Assembly: GCA_043777755.1 (NCBI GenBank)
Contig: JAYWHK010000056.1
Location: 1-13,055, forward strand
DNA length: 13,055 nt
Reading direction: 5' to 3'
Source: CANHEE01 sp043777755
GTDB lineage: Bacteria; Bacteroidota; Bacteroidia; Chitinophagales; Saprospiraceae
Part shown: one piece after another, positions 1-8,800 of the stretch
Layout: the number at the start of each line of letters is the position of its first letter
Position numbering within the stretch: position 1 is the first letter of the stretch
Made by a program: the position numbers and the translations under genes
The notes under the pieces: generated by a model
What the model was told of the DNA's origin: nothing
The model's database searches: none
What the model saw: the letters and a program-made list of their open reading frames with translations, nothing else

Positions 1-16
1 GATTGCTCAAAAAATC

Positions 17-56
17 ATAAATAACTTCCTTATAGTCAGTTATTTATAACTTTTTT
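17..56. terminator. Probable bidirectional terminator downstream of the MATE gene
   Basis: A 10-bp perfect inverted repeat (ATAAATAACT at 17-26, AGTTATTTAT at 38-47) encloses an 11-base loop. On the plus strand it is followed by a T run at 51-56. On the minus strand the arm is followed almost at once by another T run (the A run at about 9-14). It could therefore end the minus-strand MATE transcript, about 60-90 bases past its stop, and also a plus-strand gene lying left of the window. The stem is AT-rich and so weak; the call rests on the symmetry plus the T runs. Confidence 0.5.
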
Positions 57-106
57 CTCAACGACAAAATAATACTAATCAATTTTGAACGCCCGCTTAA
101 AAAAAT

Positions 107-1441
107 TTATACAAGTATTTTTTTTGCCATTGAAAAAAACCTTGCATTTAGTAAAACCGCAGCCAAACCCAAGGCGAAAACATCTGAATACCAGATGCCA
201 TCAACGCCCATATTTTGCTTAAAACCAAGCCAATAGGCTAAGGGAAGCCACAAAATCCAATAAGCCACAAATGTAATAATAGTAGGAATTTTGACATCTT
301 GCAAACCTCTCAAAAGTCCCGCACCTACACATTGACAACCATCAAAAAACTGAAAAATAGCTGCAATAACAGTCAGTCGAACAACAATTGCGCCAACTTC
401 CGCACTTTCTATGCCATACAATGCAGCAAATTGATTCCTAAAAACAATCAAAAATAAAGAGCTTATCGCTGCAATTACCAAACCTAAAACCAATGCCGTT
501 TTACCAGCTTCGTAGATACCTTGATTGTCTTTTCGTCCAAGTGCTTCACCTACTCGAACACTGCCTGCCACCGAAACGCCCAACATCACCATAAACGTCA
601 CCGAAACAGTATTCAGCACAATCTGATGTGCTGCACGACCAGCAATCGCTTGTTCTTCTGGCAACCAACCTATCATAATACCTGCGCCTGAAAACGCTGC
701 CACTTCAAAAAATAGTTGTAATCCCATCGGAAAACCCAAGGTGATAATATTTTTAATGTATTGAAAATCAGGCATTTGTACGCTGAAAATATTTTTAGTT
801 AGAGGATGTTTTTTTACTACAATCATCACGATGATAAAAATCAAAATACGACTTATCAACGTTGCCCAAGCTGAACCAATCAATCCTAAATTGGGAAATC
901 CAAAACGACCAAAAACCAAAGCTATGTTGAAAAAAACATTTAAAGCCAAGCCCAAAATAGAAATATTCATACCTACGCTTGTTTTTTCCATACCATCAAA
1001 ATAACCTTTTATTGCAGTATAAAGACACATAAAAGGCGTAGAAATCGCCATCAAAACCATAAAAGGTTGTGCTTGGACAACATCGCTTTCTGGCTGTTGC
1101 ATATAAGGCATCACCAAAGAAAAAAGATAGACCAAAAGCCCAACCAAAATACCCCAAAACAAACCCGACCAAATCGCTGCCCTAAAATTTTGGCGAATTG
1201 CATCTTGATTTTCAGCACCACGGGCTTCCGCCACGATGCTCGGAACAGCGTTCAATGCACCAAAAGCAAAAATAGCTATCAAAATAAAACAGCTATTGGC
1301 AAAAGCAGCAGCTGACAGCGCACGTTCACCCAATCGTCCAACAATCACACTATCCGAAACATTCATCAACAATTGACTGACTTGTCCAATAATTACTGGA
1401 AGGGCAATCGAAATCGTACTTTTATAATTTTTATTCATCAT
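107..1441 (-). CDS. MATE-family multidrug/cation efflux transporter (NorM/DinF type)
   Basis: This is an inner-membrane antiporter of the MATE family, which exports cationic drugs or metabolites in exchange for Na+ or H+. The 444-residue product has the usual family length, is hydrophobic throughout with room for twelve membrane helices in two homologous halves, and starts with a typical first helix holding GQVSQLLMNVSDSVIVGRLG, including the conserved Asp (about residue 30) and the Gly-x-Leu-Gly turn. The loop VAEARGAENQ matches the family's conserved GA loop. An ATG at 1459 would add six residues, but it falls inside a good TAnnTTTG promoter core (1457-1464), so the start at 1441 (or the next ATG, 1438) is preferred; the leader would then be under 10 bases. 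No regulator or operon partner is adjacent. The substrate cannot be told from sequence. Confidence 0.93.
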   Translation of the reverse strand: MMNKNYKSTISIALPVIIGQVSQLLMNVSDSVIVGRLGERALSAAAFANSCFILIAIFAFGALNAVPSIVAEARGAENQDAIRQNFRAAIWSGLFWGILVGLLVYLFSLVMPYMQQPESDVVQAQPFMVLMAISTPFMCLYTAIKGYFDGMEKTSVGMNISILGLALNVFFNIALVFGRFGFPNLGLIGSAWATLISRILIFIIVMIVVKKHPLTKNIFSVQMPDFQYIKNIITLGFPMGLQLFFEVAAFSGAGIMIGWLPEEQAIAGRAAHQIVLNTVSVTFMVMLGVSVAGSVRVGEALGRKDNQGIYEAGKTALVLGLVIAAISSLFLIVFRNQFAALYGIESAEVGAIVVRLTVIAAIFQFFDGCQCVGAGLLRGLQDVKIPTIITFVAYWILWLPLAYWLGFKQNMGVDGIWYSDVFALGLAAVLLNARFFSMAKKILV

Positions 1442-1456
1442 TTTAGCTTTGAAGGG

Positions 1457-1464
1457 CAAAGGTA
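1457..1464 (-). promoter_or_regulatory. Bacteroidota -7 promoter box for the MATE gene
   Basis: On the minus strand this reads TACCTTTG, an exact match to the Bacteroidota sigma factor -7 consensus TAnnTTTG. It ends 15 bases before the ATG at 1441. A TTTG that could act as the -33 element lies at 1490-1493, but the 25-base gap is longer than usual. The box helps to decide the start codon because the longer reading frame would begin within the promoter. Confidence 0.6.
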
Positions 1465-2114
1465 AGGCTTTGTCTGTAGATTAGGCATACAAAAAGTAAA
1501 AACAGTTGCTATTTTCTAATTGAAAATGGTGGTGGCTTTGCTTGTCAATAGTAGTCCAAAATAAGAAAAGAAATTTTTTGATTTTTTACAATGTCACAAA
1601 ATTAAACATTTTTAATTTAATTTCATTTGTTGTTAAAATATCAATTTGACAATAATATTGTGACACGAATTTTTGAAATAAAATTTAAAAATATGATTTT
1701 ACCAATTATATTTTATAAAAAAGAAAAATAAACATATTTTATTTTTTTTATAAAATGTTAATAATCAGCATTTTATTATTGATGAAAAAAAATATTTTTA
1801 TTTTTATTGTGTTTGCTATTTACTTTTTTTAAAAACTCCCTTAACTTTGTAGCGTCAAATGATAAAAACACTGTGACACAATTGCGGTAACATTTGATTC
1901 AGACGGCGATTTAGATACGCTTACACTCACTCACACTTTTTCATACTCCCCTGTATGCACTCACTTATTTGCTAAAAATTTCTTTGAGATTTTAGTGAAC
2001 ATTCCCCCTTTGTTGTCATTACTAAAATTCAGGTAAGTTTTACTATTCCAATGGAGTAGCAAGATACAGAACAAACATATTTTTTATAAAGGGAAAATTT
2101 ACAAACTTTGCGCT
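1465..2114. other. Long AT-rich divergent spacer between the MATE and ompA-like genes
   Basis: No gene with a start codon and credible coding character was found on either strand. The left two thirds (to about 1840) is extremely AT-rich and holds a 13-bp AT-only inverted repeat (1710-1722 with 1744-1756). The octamer TGTGACAC occurs twice (1659-1666 and 1872-1879), with a related TGTCACA at 1592-1598. From about 1850 to 2114 the base composition is more even and the region is probably the transcribed leader of the ompA-like gene. It contains an 8-bp inverted repeat (1989-1996 with 2021-2028) and a compact hairpin with a three-base loop (2043-2059). Confidence 0.6.
1842..1849 (+). promoter_or_regulatory. 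Bacteroidota -7 promoter box, probable ompA-like gene promoter
   Basis: TAACTTTG matches TAnnTTTG exactly. A TTTG lies upstream at 1812-1815, but at 26 bases the spacing is long. If used, transcription would start near 1856 and leave a leader of roughly 260 bases before the ATG at 2115, long for this phylum. An AAACTTTG at 2103-2110, one base off consensus, sits only four bases before the ATG and is too close to be a promoter for a normally led message. Confidence 0.5.
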
Positions 2115-4289
2115 ATGAACAAGTTTACAATTTTATTACTTACACTAATGTTGTGCTTTGCGGCAGATGCAAATGCACAGAAAAAAAAGAAGTCTAAAAA
2201 AGCTACTTCTGATGAACCTACCGAACAAGTAGAGAATACAGAAGAAAAAATGGCAAAACCTAAAAAGAAAACTGGTGGAAAACATCAGGCTTGGGATGCA
2301 GCACTTTTTGGTGGCGTAACCTATTACAATGGCGAGATTCACTGCCCCGAATTGGGTTTGAAAGAGTTACGTCCAGGTGGTGGTTTTTATGCTCGTTATT
2401 CTTTCACTGACCGATTTGCGGCTCGTTTTAATTTTCAAACGGGACAAATGCAAGGGAAAGACTCTAATTTTGAAGATGCTTGGCGCAAAGCCCGTAATTT
2501 TTCTTTTTCTGCACCATTTTATGATGGCGCAGCGATGATAGAATGGGAGCCTTTCGGAGGCTGGCGTTATGGCAAATTCAAAAAATTTCATCGAATGTTA
2601 TCGCCGTACATCAATATTGGAGCTGGGGCAATTTATATTAATCCAAAAACAAACTTCAATCTTCCAAATACAGTTGGTGACTCCGCTTCAATTGTCGCTG
2701 ACCAAGGCAACAAAAACTTTGTTCACTTTATGATTCCTGTTGGTGCAGGTATTCGTTATGATCTGAGTAAAAGCTGGATGATTGGTCTTGATGGTGGTGT
2801 TCGTATTCCAATTACGGGTGGTGATTATATAGATGGCATTAGTAAAGCAGGTAATCCTGAAAAAAGAGATTGGTACGAAGTGGCAAACTTAACAGTCGGC
2901 TACCGATTCCCTTTCAAACGTGATGGCGACAAAGATGGTATTCCTGATGACGAAGACCCTTGTCCTGATGAAGCTGGAACTCGTGCTTCAAAAGGTTGTC
3001 CCGATGGTGATGGCGATGGTGTTTCAGATAAATTAGATGCTTGTCCTGACGTAGCAGGTTTGTCAAAATTTGCAGGCTGTGCTGACGGTGATGGTGACGG
3101 TATTCCTGACAATACAGACAAGTGTCCGACTGAAAAAGGAACGGAATCGTTAGGCGGTTGTCCCGATACTGACGAAGACGGAATTGTTGATAAAGATGAT
3201 GCTTGCCCTGATGTAAAAGGTGTAGAGGAAGAAAATGGCTGCCCTTTGAAAGATACAGATAAAGATGGTATTGTTGATAAAGAAGATAAATGTCCTGAAG
3301 AAGTTGGTCCTCAATCCAATATGGGTTGTCCCGTGATAGATTCTACTGCAACACCAGAAAGCAATAATGTTTTACCTGGTTCAACAACTTCGCTTTCTGA
3401 AAATGCAGCAAGTACTTCCTCAAATAATTTGCAACAACCAAGTATTGGTTCTGCAACGAATACGACAAGTCCTGTTGCGAATACTGCTCCAACAGCAACT
3501 ATTCCAACTTCTACCAATACAACGACAACAACGAGTGCAACGCCAGCTTCAACAAGTACTTTTAATGGTAATAACCAAGGAGCATTGGCAAGTAAAGGAG
3601 CAACTACAACAACCGCTCCAAGCAATGTATTAGGAACGACTGAAACGTCATCATCGTCAAGTAATTATACAACAGATGGTACAAGAGATTTATCTCAATT
3701 GCCTGTATCAGAAGTGGTTGTTTTGAACAATGATGGTTCTTATAATACTACAAAAACAAGCAAAAAGTCTTCTAAATCTTCAAAAGGAAAAAAGAAGTCT
3801 TCTAAAAAATCAACTTCTCGCAAAAGCGGTAACGATATCGAATATAGCAGTACAACAAGCGGTATTGCTGTTGTTCCTGAGCAAATTGCACCAACTTACA
3901 AAGGTGAAACATTGAGTGCTGTTACAGCTGAAGATATGGCAACTTTAGAAAGAGCTGTTAATGCCATTCAATTTCAAACAGGTAAATCTATTTTGAAAAA
4001 AGAATCTTATGCTACGCTTTCTCAGATTTATAGCTTGATGCAAAAGTACCCAAGTTTTGTGTTGCGTATTACAGGTCATACAGACAACACTGGTGGCAGT
4101 GATTTGGATAACGTGAAACTTTCAGTGACAAGAGCAAGAAGTGTGTATAATTATTTCTTGAAAAAAGGTACACCCGTAGAGCAATTGTCATACCGTGGTT
4201 GCGGAGACGGTGTTCCTGTGGACAGTAATGATACCGAAGATGGTCGTTACAAAAACCGTAGAGTAGAATTTGATATGTTAGGTAAATAA
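2115..4289 (+). CDS. OmpA-family outer-membrane protein with thrombospondin type 3 repeats
   Basis: This is a secreted 724-residue protein expected to sit in the outer membrane and hold peptidoglycan. In order it shows: a signal peptide (1 to about 22, hydrophobic core TILLLTLMLCF, cleavage near ANAQ); a Lys-rich stretch (23-58); a region of amphipathic strands rich in aromatics and glycine (about 60-268), likely the beta barrel; five Asp-rich calcium-binding TSP3 repeats with DxDxDG and CPD signatures (about 270-406); a Ser/Thr/Asn linker (about 408-545); a second Lys/Ser-rich patch (about 548-573); and a C-terminal OmpA domain (about 604-724). The OmpA domain carries GHTDNTGG (654-661) and a closing GRYKNRRVEFDML, the usual peptidoglycan-binding motifs. 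It is longer than classic OmpA because of the repeats and linker. It is probably monocistronic, with its own promoter and terminators. An envelope-stabilising role is inferred from the family. Confidence 0.93.
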   Translation: MNKFTILLLTLMLCFAADANAQKKKKSKKATSDEPTEQVENTEEKMAKPKKKTGGKHQAWDAALFGGVTYYNGEIHCPELGLKELRPGGGFYARYSFTDRFAARFNFQTGQMQGKDSNFEDAWRKARNFSFSAPFYDGAAMIEWEPFGGWRYGKFKKFHRMLSPYINIGAGAIYINPKTNFNLPNTVGDSASIVADQGNKNFVHFMIPVGAGIRYDLSKSWMIGLDGGVRIPITGGDYIDGISKAGNPEKRDWYEVANLTVGYRFPFKRDGDKDGIPDDEDPCPDEAGTRASKGCPDGDGDGVSDKLDACPDVAGLSKFAGCADGDGDGIPDNTDKCPTEKGTESLGGCPDTDEDGIVDKDDACPDVKGVEEENGCPLKDTDKDGIVDKEDKCPEEVGPQSNMGCPVIDSTATPESNNVLPGSTTSLSENAASTSSNNLQQPSIGSATNTTSPVANTAPTATIPTSTNTTTTTSATPASTSTFNGNNQGALASKGATTTTAPSNVLGTTETSSSSSNYTTDGTRDLSQLPVSEVVVLNNDGSYNTTKTSKKSSKSSKGKKKSSKKSTSRKSGNDIEYSSTTSGIAVVPEQIAPTYKGETLSAVTAEDMATLERAVNAIQFQTGKSILKKESYATLSQIYSLMQKYPSFVLRITGHTDNTGGSDLDNVKLSVTRARSVYNYFLKKGTPVEQLSYRGCGDGVPVDSNDTEDGRYKNRRVEFDMLGK

Positions 4290-4319
4290 AAAAGCTAAAT
4301 CTTCTGATTTAGCTTTTTC
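4289..4319 (+). terminator. Rho-independent terminator of the ompA-like gene
   Basis: A 13-bp perfect stem (4289-4301 with 4306-4318) closes a TTCT loop and begins at the stop codon itself. The 3' arm ends in five T residues, and the matching A residues sit in the 5' arm. Position and form fit an intrinsic terminator immediately after the ompA-like reading frame; because of the A/T symmetry it may also work on the opposite strand. Confidence 0.8.
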
Positions 4320-4363
4320 AAAGATATTCATGGCGCGATAATTTTTTTTAACTTGAAGTGTTC

Positions 4364-4402
4364 AACAGCCGATAGCGATTCGTCGTTATTCGGCTGTTTT
4401 TT
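4364..4402 (+). terminator. Second, GC-rich hairpin terminator between convergent genes
   Basis: AACAGCCGA at 4364-4372 pairs with TCGGCTGTT at 4390-4398; past a single bulged T the stem continues with TAGCGA/TCGTTA to a TTCG loop, giving about 15 pairs. A T run follows on the plus strand (4397-4402). The minus strand has no T run after the hairpin, so its form fits a plus-strand terminator best, as a backup to the one at 4289-4319. It lies 20 bases past the stop of the convergent permease gene and could also limit read-through from there. Confidence 0.7.
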
Positions 4403-4421
4403 ATGTAAAAGAACCAATAAA

Positions 4422-5645
4422 CTACCCTTTCAAAGCCTTTGCAATATCTGTTTTGTACGCCATGATTGCTGGAATGATTCCTGCAATCAAACCAATAAAT
4501 AAAGCGGCTAAAAACAAAAAACCTTCTTCTTTTAATAATTTCCAAGCGTCAAAAGTATAACGGTAAGATGTTTGTAAATATTGACCAAGCCATTGCATCA
4601 AAATATGGCTAAAAAATAACCCAATCAACGCTCCAAAAATTGCCAATAAAAATGCTTCCGCCAAAATCAAAAAAAAGAGCTGCAATTTAGATGCACCCAT
4701 AACACGCATAAGCGAAAGTTCGTATTTTCGTTCTCGTAACCCATTAAAAAGGGCGATAAAAATACTAATCCCTGAAACAACAATAATTACCAAAGCCAAT
4801 AGGCGCAATGTTTTTTCACCAAAATCCATCATACTGTACAAACGCTGTATTTCGATGGCAGGGCTTGCAGCTTGCATATTGGTATTTTCGTTGATATTAC
4901 GAGGTAAATTTAAGGCTTGAAAATTGGTGCGGCTTCGATATTTTACCAAAAGCGCAGTGATGCTTTTGTCATTTTCATGTTCTGCGTGTTCTTCTTCAGT
5001 TTCGTTTTCATGGTCATGTTCTGTTTCGTGAACCGCCCAGATGCTTTCTGTTGAAGTTAAAAGGAGCTGGTCTGTAACAGAACCAGAGGCTTCCAAAATA
5101 CCAACCACTTTAAAATCTTGGTCGTGATGGTGATCCATGCCATCATTTTGAAGTCCATGATTGCTTTTGAAAGTATCGCCAACAGTTAGATGGAGCGCAT
5201 CAGCAACTTGTACGCCAATAACGACTTCTAAGGCTTGTTCAAATATTTTTCCTTTAGCAATTTTTGCATTGTAAAGGTTTAAAAAAGAAGCATTTGTACC
5301 AACAATTCGATAAGATTGATAACTATCGCCCAAAGAAAGTGGAACAGCCGCTGAAAATAAAGGGTGATTTGGATTCAAAAAAGGCTGAACTTCTTTTAGT
5401 TTAATATTGCCTGTTGGTGCATCAATATGGTACATCGAACACAAAATCAACTGAAGTGGACTTCCTTTTGCGCCCATCACCAAATCAATACCAGCTAAGT
5501 TTTTATCAAACTTGTCTTGAACCTGTTTGTTTAATAATAAAAGGAAAGAAATCAAACCAATACCCAATGCAAAAAGCATAAGGCTCAGAATAGTATTCAA
5601 TGGTTTATTAAAAATATTTTTGATACTTATTTTTAAAAGATTCAT
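4422..5645 (-). CDS. FtsX/MacB-type ABC transporter permease with His-rich periplasmic loop
   Basis: This is an inner-membrane permease of the FtsX/MacB/LolC superfamily. The 407-residue product shows the four-helix plan: helix 1 near 18-38, a large periplasmic domain (about 40-278), then helices near 280-301, 323-350 and 375-396. The cytoplasmic signature RERKYELSLMRVMGAS (304-319) and the closing PAIMAYKTDIAKALKG are typical. The periplasmic domain has two metal-ligand-rich stretches: DHHHDQD (171-177) and a His/Glu/Asp segment at 206-224 with five His. An ATG at 5666 would add seven residues; 5645 is preferred because MNLLKISIKNIFNKP is the usual opening of the family. No ATP-binding subunit is present in the window, although these permeases need one. 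The His-rich loop recalls permeases of Zur-linked zinc operons, but that link is inference. It may be co-transcribed with the upstream dnaE, 185 bases away. Confidence 0.88.
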   Translation of the reverse strand: MNLLKISIKNIFNKPLNTILSLMLFALGIGLISFLLLLNKQVQDKFDKNLAGIDLVMGAKGSPLQLILCSMYHIDAPTGNIKLKEVQPFLNPNHPLFSAAVPLSLGDSYQSYRIVGTNASFLNLYNAKIAKGKIFEQALEVVIGVQVADALHLTVGDTFKSNHGLQNDGMDHHHDQDFKVVGILEASGSVTDQLLLTSTESIWAVHETEHDHENETEEEHAEHENDKSITALLVKYRSRTNFQALNLPRNINENTNMQAASPAIEIQRLYSMMDFGEKTLRLLALVIIVVSGISIFIALFNGLRERKYELSLMRVMGASKLQLFFLILAEAFLLAIFGALIGLFFSHILMQWLGQYLQTSYRYTFDAWKLLKEEGFLFLAALFIGLIAGIIPAIMAYKTDIAKALKG

Positions 5646-5698
5646 AATTACAACAGGCTCATTCAAGTTTATTTTTTTGAAGAGTATTTTTATTATTT

Positions 5699-5803
5699 TT
5701 AAGTAGTACTAAATCCATAAGTCACAAGTCTTTTAACTCATTGATTTACAATATTTTACAATACTTTAAAATGTCGATTATTTCAGTCGAAGTACTTATT
5801 ACA
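5699..5803. repeat. Direct repeat copy A, upstream of the permease gene
   Basis: This is a 105-base segment that recurs in the same orientation at 9403-9515, on the other side of dnaE. The copies share an exact 26-base core (5765-5790 here) ending in the partly symmetrical TCGATTATTTCAGTCGA, an exact 19-base block (5734-5752) and near-identical flanks. The left part holds AAGTC units at 5719 and 5726, seven bases apart. No coding sequence is seen in it. It lies in the spacer between dnaE and the permease gene. Confidence 0.85.
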
Positions 5804-5830
5804 AAACCTTTGATAATTGTCTAAAAGTGA

Positions 5831-8800
5831 TCAATTCAACTTCCATTCGATTCCTAATTTGTCCAAACCTTGGACAAATTCGTTCTCTGCGGCATTGACT
5901 TTTTGTTTTCCAATGATAAAGTGCATGGCATTTTTATTGGTAAAATCAATAAGTTGTACTTTAAAATCGTGTTTTCCACGGAATTGCTTACAAAGTTCAT
6001 CTAAACCATCAATCATATCGTTGGTAATGTTGTCAATTGGGATTTTGGCGGTGATGCTCTGTGTCATTGATGCACCAATACCAGCCAATTGCTTGACTTC
6101 TTGCAATTTAAAACTCCATTCTTCTGAGTTCCAACGTTTTTCCCAAGCACCAACCAAGAATAAGGCTGCACCAGGCTCTAACAAAAATTTAAATTTTTGA
6201 TAATCCTCACTAAAAAGTGTTACTTCCAAGTTTCCAGTGTAATCTTGCATCGTAAAACGACCCCAACCAGTTCCTTTTTGACTGATTCGATGGTCTGCGC
6301 CAGTTACAAAACCAGCAATTTTTACCTTTTCAGATTTCCCTTGCATATTCGGTAGATTGTCAAGCGTAGATGTTGTAAAACTATCTACTTCAAGCCTAAA
6401 ATCATCTAAAGGATGCCCACTCAAATAAATCCCTGTTACTTCTTTCTCTTTTTCTAATTTGGTAATCAATGCCCATTTTTCTACTTTTGGAACGGGAGGT
6501 TTTGCCACTGAAATACTGTCCGCAAATGCACCAAACAAGGAGTTTTGTGTACTGTCAACTTGTGTTTGATAAGCACCAGCCCATTTTGTAAGGTGTTCGA
6601 TATAGGTTTCGTATTTATCACTCGCCGCAAAATATTGCGCTCTATCAATGTCTTCAAAACCATCAAAAGCTCCTGCATAAGCCAAACTTTCCATCACTCG
6701 CTTGTTCACAGTACGGAGATTTTGGCGTTGCATAAAGTCGAAAATATCTTTATAATGTCCTTTTTCTTTGCGATTTGAAATCATATTGTCAATCGCCGCC
6801 TCGCCAACACCTTTCAATGCTCCAAGTCCATAACGAATATGACCTCTTTTATTGACCGAAAAATTGATGCTTGATTCATTCACGTCAGGACCTTTTACAG
6901 CCAAACCCATTCGACGACATTCTTCTAAGAAAAAAATAATTTTTTCGGCATTGGCTTGGTTGTGCGTCAAAACAGAAGCCATGTATTCATTCGGGTAATG
7001 CGCTTTCAAATAGGCGGTTTGGTATGCCACAAAAGCATAACAAGTAGAGTGCGATTTGTTAAAAGCGTAAGCAGCGAAGGCTTCCCAGTCTGTCCAGATT
7101 TTATCTAATTTGTCTTTTGGATGTCCATTTTTAGTCGCTCCTTCTACGAATTGACCTTTCATTTTATCCAAAACAGCCTTTTGTTTTTTACCCATTGCTT
7201 TACGCAAAACGTCAGCATCACCTTTTGAGAAGTTGGCTAATTTTTGCGATAAAAGCATGATTTGCTCTTGATAAACGGTAATTCCAAGCGTTTCGCCCAA
7301 ATATTCTTCCATTGCTGGCAAATCATAAGCGACCTTTTCACGCCCATGTTTTCGGGCAATAAAGTTAGGAATGTATTCAATAGGGCCAGGACGATAGAGT
7401 GCGTTCATCGCAATCAAATCGGCAAACTTATCGGGTTTAAGGTTAATCAAGTGTTTTTGCATACCAGGACTTTCAAACTGGAAAGTCGCATTGGTTTCTC
7501 CTTTTTGGTAAAGGTCGTATGTTTTTTGGTCATCTAATGGAATTTCATCAATTTCTATTTTTACACCATGATTTTCTTCAATCATTTTTAAAGCGTCACG
7601 CATAATGGTCAAGGTTTTTAAGCCTAAAAAGTCCATTTTGATAACGCCAGCGTCTTCAATAATAGAGCCTTCGTATTGTGTAAGTAAAAGGTCAGAATCT
7701 TTTGCAGTACAAACAGGTATAATTTCTGTCAAATCCTTTGGCGCAATGATAATTCCAGCTGCGTGAACACCCGTTCCACGAACCGAACCTTCCAGAGTTG
7801 CCGCTTCTTTGAGAACCGCAGCAGCCATATCTGTGCCTTTGTAGATTTCACGGAGTTTTTTGATGTTTTCAATATCTTCGGGCTGATAACCTTCTTTTTC
7901 TTTTAAACTTTTTTCACCTTCTAATGGTGCAAAAAGTACACGATTCAGGTTAGTTCCAGGCTTGTCAGGAACTAATTTTGCTAAGGCATTACTTTCCTGT
8001 AACGGCAAATCCATCACACGAGCAACGTCTTTAATAGACATTTTTGCAGCCATTGTGCCATACGTCACAATTTGAGCAACTTGCTGTTTTCCATATTTAT
8101 CTACCACATAATCAATCACTTTTTGGCGACCTTCATCGTCAAAATCTGTATCAATATCGGGCATGGATTTTCTATCTGGATTCAAAAAACGCTCAAATAG
8201 CAACTGATATTTTATCGGGTCAATGTTCGTAATGCCAATACAATAGGCAACAGCCGAACCAGCCGCCGAACCACGACCAGGCCCAATAAATACACCCAAA
8301 TCACGACCAGCCTTGATAAAATCCGCTACAATCAAGAAATAACCAGCAAAACCCATTGTTTTGACGGTATGTAATTCAAAATTCAAGCGTTCTTCTACTT
8401 CTGGTGTAATGTCTTTGTAACGATTTTTTGCGCCTTCGTAAGTAATGTGTCGAAGGTAATCATCTTGTGTGAGGTGTCCTTGTGGAATCTCAAAATTGGG
8501 TAATAAAATGTCTTGCTTCAATTTTAAAACCTCTACTTTATCCACAATCTCTAAGGTATTGTCCAAGGCTTGTGGAACGTCAGCGAAAATTTTTCCCATT
8601 TCCGCTTGCGTTTTAAAATAAAATTGATCATTGGGAAAAGCAAAACGACGACCTTTTTGAGAGCCTCCTTCGTCAGAATAATCTTCCCATTTTGGCGTTG
8701 CTTGTTTTTCACCTGTATTGATACACAACAGAATATCATGTGCGTTGGAATCTTCTTGATTGACGTAGTGTGAGTCATTTGAACAAATCACTTTAACGTT

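Noticed and set aside
1868..2033. An open frame of about 54 codons upstream of the ompA-like gene, containing a DSDGDLD string like a TSP3 or cadherin repeat
   Set aside because: It has no ATG or other start codon in a useful place, and the similarity is a few residues only. It is better seen as part of the untranslated leader.
3311..3625. A 104-codon frame on the minus strand opposite the Ser/Thr linker of the OmpA-like protein
   Set aside because: Its Val/Ala/Leu-rich product is what the reverse strand of a Thr/Ser/Asn repeat gives; there is no promoter, and the sense frame is clearly the real gene.
5817..6200. A 127-codon plus-strand frame opposite the 3' end of dnaE
   Set aside because: It overlaps a highly conserved gene almost entirely and its product resembles no known family; it is a shadow frame.
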